Source: Bacteroidota bacterium (GTDB taxonomy: Bacteria > Bacteroidota > Bacteroidia > 2-12-FULL-35-15). From it: 7,331 nt of DNA. Position numbers and translations under genes: made by a program. Under the pieces are notes generated by a model. It worked only from the letters and a program-made list of their open reading frames with translations, was not told the origin of the DNA and ran no database searches. How positions within the stretch are numbered: position 1 is the first letter of the stretch; every line of letters begins with the position of its first letter. Shown here piece after piece: positions 6,663 through 7,331 of this stretch. The stretch spans positions 1-7,331 of the forward strand of contig JAPLDC010000534.1 in assembly GCA_026391935.1 (NCBI GenBank), in the 5' to 3' direction.

Positions 6663-7331
6663 TTAGACAACAGTTAACAATGCATTAGCATAAGAGAAGC
6701 GTGCGCTTTCAGGAACAGAAAGAATGATCTTTTGTCCCTTTTCTAATTTGCCAGAATTCATTAATTCTCCAAGAGCTATCAAAATAGAAGCAGAACCTAT
6801 ATTTCCAACATTACCAAGATTTACAAACCATTTTTCTTGAGGAATTCCAACTCCATGCTCTTTCATTCCTTCATCAATTTTCGAGCGAAAATAGTTGGAT
6901 GAAATATGTGGTAAGAACCAGTCGATACTTTTTGGGTCAAGATCATATTTAGAAAATAATTCTGCATATTTTTTTGTCCCTAGACGAGTAATGTTTTGCT
7001 CCAATAATTTAATATCTTGCTTCATTGCGAAGATCGACTTGTCTAACCATTCTTTTGGCTGATAATCGTTCCATCCAAGAAAATTTCCTTTTTCATCTTT
7101 TTCTCCTCCTGCATACATACATGTTTCAACTTCATTTGCATAAGAACAGATATCAATCCATTCTATTTTTACAGAAAGGCCTTCCGGATTTGGTTTGTTG
7201 GTCAAAAGAGCCGCTCCGGCACCATCAGATAACATCCATCTTAAAAAATCTTTTTCAAAAGCAAGCATGGGTTGGTTTTCCATTTGCTGCAATTTCTCAA
7301 CCTCTTCGTCAAATTTTTGTCTTAGCATCCA
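6663..7331 (-). CDS. ketosynthase III (FabH/DarB-like), C-terminal part (partial)
   Basis: The frame is open at the right window edge; the last codon there is TGG (Trp) before an internal Met, so the real start lies beyond 7331. The visible 222 codons are the C-terminal part of a KAS III thiolase-fold enzyme: LSDGAGAALLT (33-43 counted from the internal Met), His141 in FLPHISSNYF, and Asn176 in GNVGNIGSAS, matching the His and Asn of the FabH triad. The Cys lies outside the window. An extra segment with AGGEKDEKGNFLGW (73-86) is not typical of housekeeping FabH and resembles the DarB ketosynthases that form the cyclohexanedione precursor of dialkylresorcinols, which esterify flexirubins. The C-terminus (FSYANALLTVV) looks natural. 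It would be the most upstream visible gene of the operon. DarB identity is moderately supported; a KAS III used for priming is the alternative. Confidence 0.82.
   Translation of the reverse strand, partial: WMLRQKFDEEVEKLQQMENQPMLAFEKDFLRWMLSDGAGAALLTNKPNPEGLSVKIEWIDICSYANEVETCMYAGGEKDEKGNFLGWNDYQPKEWLDKSIFAMKQDIKLLEQNITRLGTKKYAELFSKYDLDPKSIDWFLPHISSNYFRSKIDEGMKEHGVGIPQEKWFVNLGNVGNIGSASILIALGELMNSGKLEKGQKIILSVPESARFSYANALLTVV

Larger units (their letters stand above)
1..7331 (-). other. aryl polyene / flexirubin-type biosynthetic operon (partial)
   Basis: Nine reading frames run in the same direction. Junction gaps are 2, 2, 0, 12 and 3 bases, one pair overlaps by 47 bases, and only two gaps are larger (96 bases at 6283-6378 and 140 bases at 1907-2046). 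The combination of a ketosynthase III, hot-dog dehydratase, ABC exporter, 4HBT thioesterase, two active FabF-type ketosynthases, a half-size ketosynthase-like protein, one ACP and a Cys-less ketosynthase is characteristic of Bacteroidota aryl polyene and flexirubin clusters. Co-transcription is inferred from spacing only. Both ends of the operon lie outside the window, so the main promoter and the terminator are not visible. Confidence 0.8.

Overview
The window is an AT-rich stretch of bacterial DNA. All supported genes lie on the minus strand, packed head to tail with gaps of 0 to 12 bases at most junctions and almost no recognisable Shine-Dalgarno sequences. Gene content, AT-rich leaders and gene order point to a Bacteroidota bacterium (Flavobacteriia, Cytophagia or Chitinophagia type). 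The locus is best read as part of an aryl polyene / flexirubin-type pigment cluster, a type II polyketide-like pathway. The species cannot be named from the sequence alone.

In transcription order (right to left) the genes are: the C-terminal part of a DarB/FabH-like ketosynthase III (6663-7331, cut by the window edge); a short hot-dog dehydratase (6379-6660); an ABC exporter ORF (4606-6282); a 4HBT-type acyl thioesterase (4128-4652); a FabF-type ketosynthase with an intact Cys-His-His triad (2944-4125); a half-length, catalytically dead ketosynthase-like protein (2314-2943); an acyl carrier protein (2047-2301); a second intact FabF-type ketosynthase (701-1906); and the N-terminal part of a ketosynthase-like protein without the active-site Cys, resembling a chain-length factor (1-697, cut by the window edge). 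Together they would load and elongate a polyene chain on the ACP, dehydrate it, release or transfer it, and help export it to the envelope. No ketoreductase, methyltransferase, ammonia-lyase or glycosyl/acyltransferase gene is in view; these usually lie nearby in such clusters.

The most unusual part is 4.6-6.7 kb, where three neighbouring reading frames look internally deleted or shortened. The dehydratase stops about 50 residues early. The ABC ORF joins an ATPase domain that ends just after the D-loop (no H-loop) directly to the first membrane helix of an ABC-2 permease, with a perfect 7+3+7 inverted repeat at the join. The permease lacks its usual last membrane helix and ends in A-rich sequence overlapping a thioesterase that has no ATG start. 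Either the export/dehydration part of the cluster is decaying, or the assembly lost short segments here. The ketosynthase/ACP half of the window looks intact. No RNA genes, CRISPR arrays, insertion sequences or convincing promoters or terminators were found.
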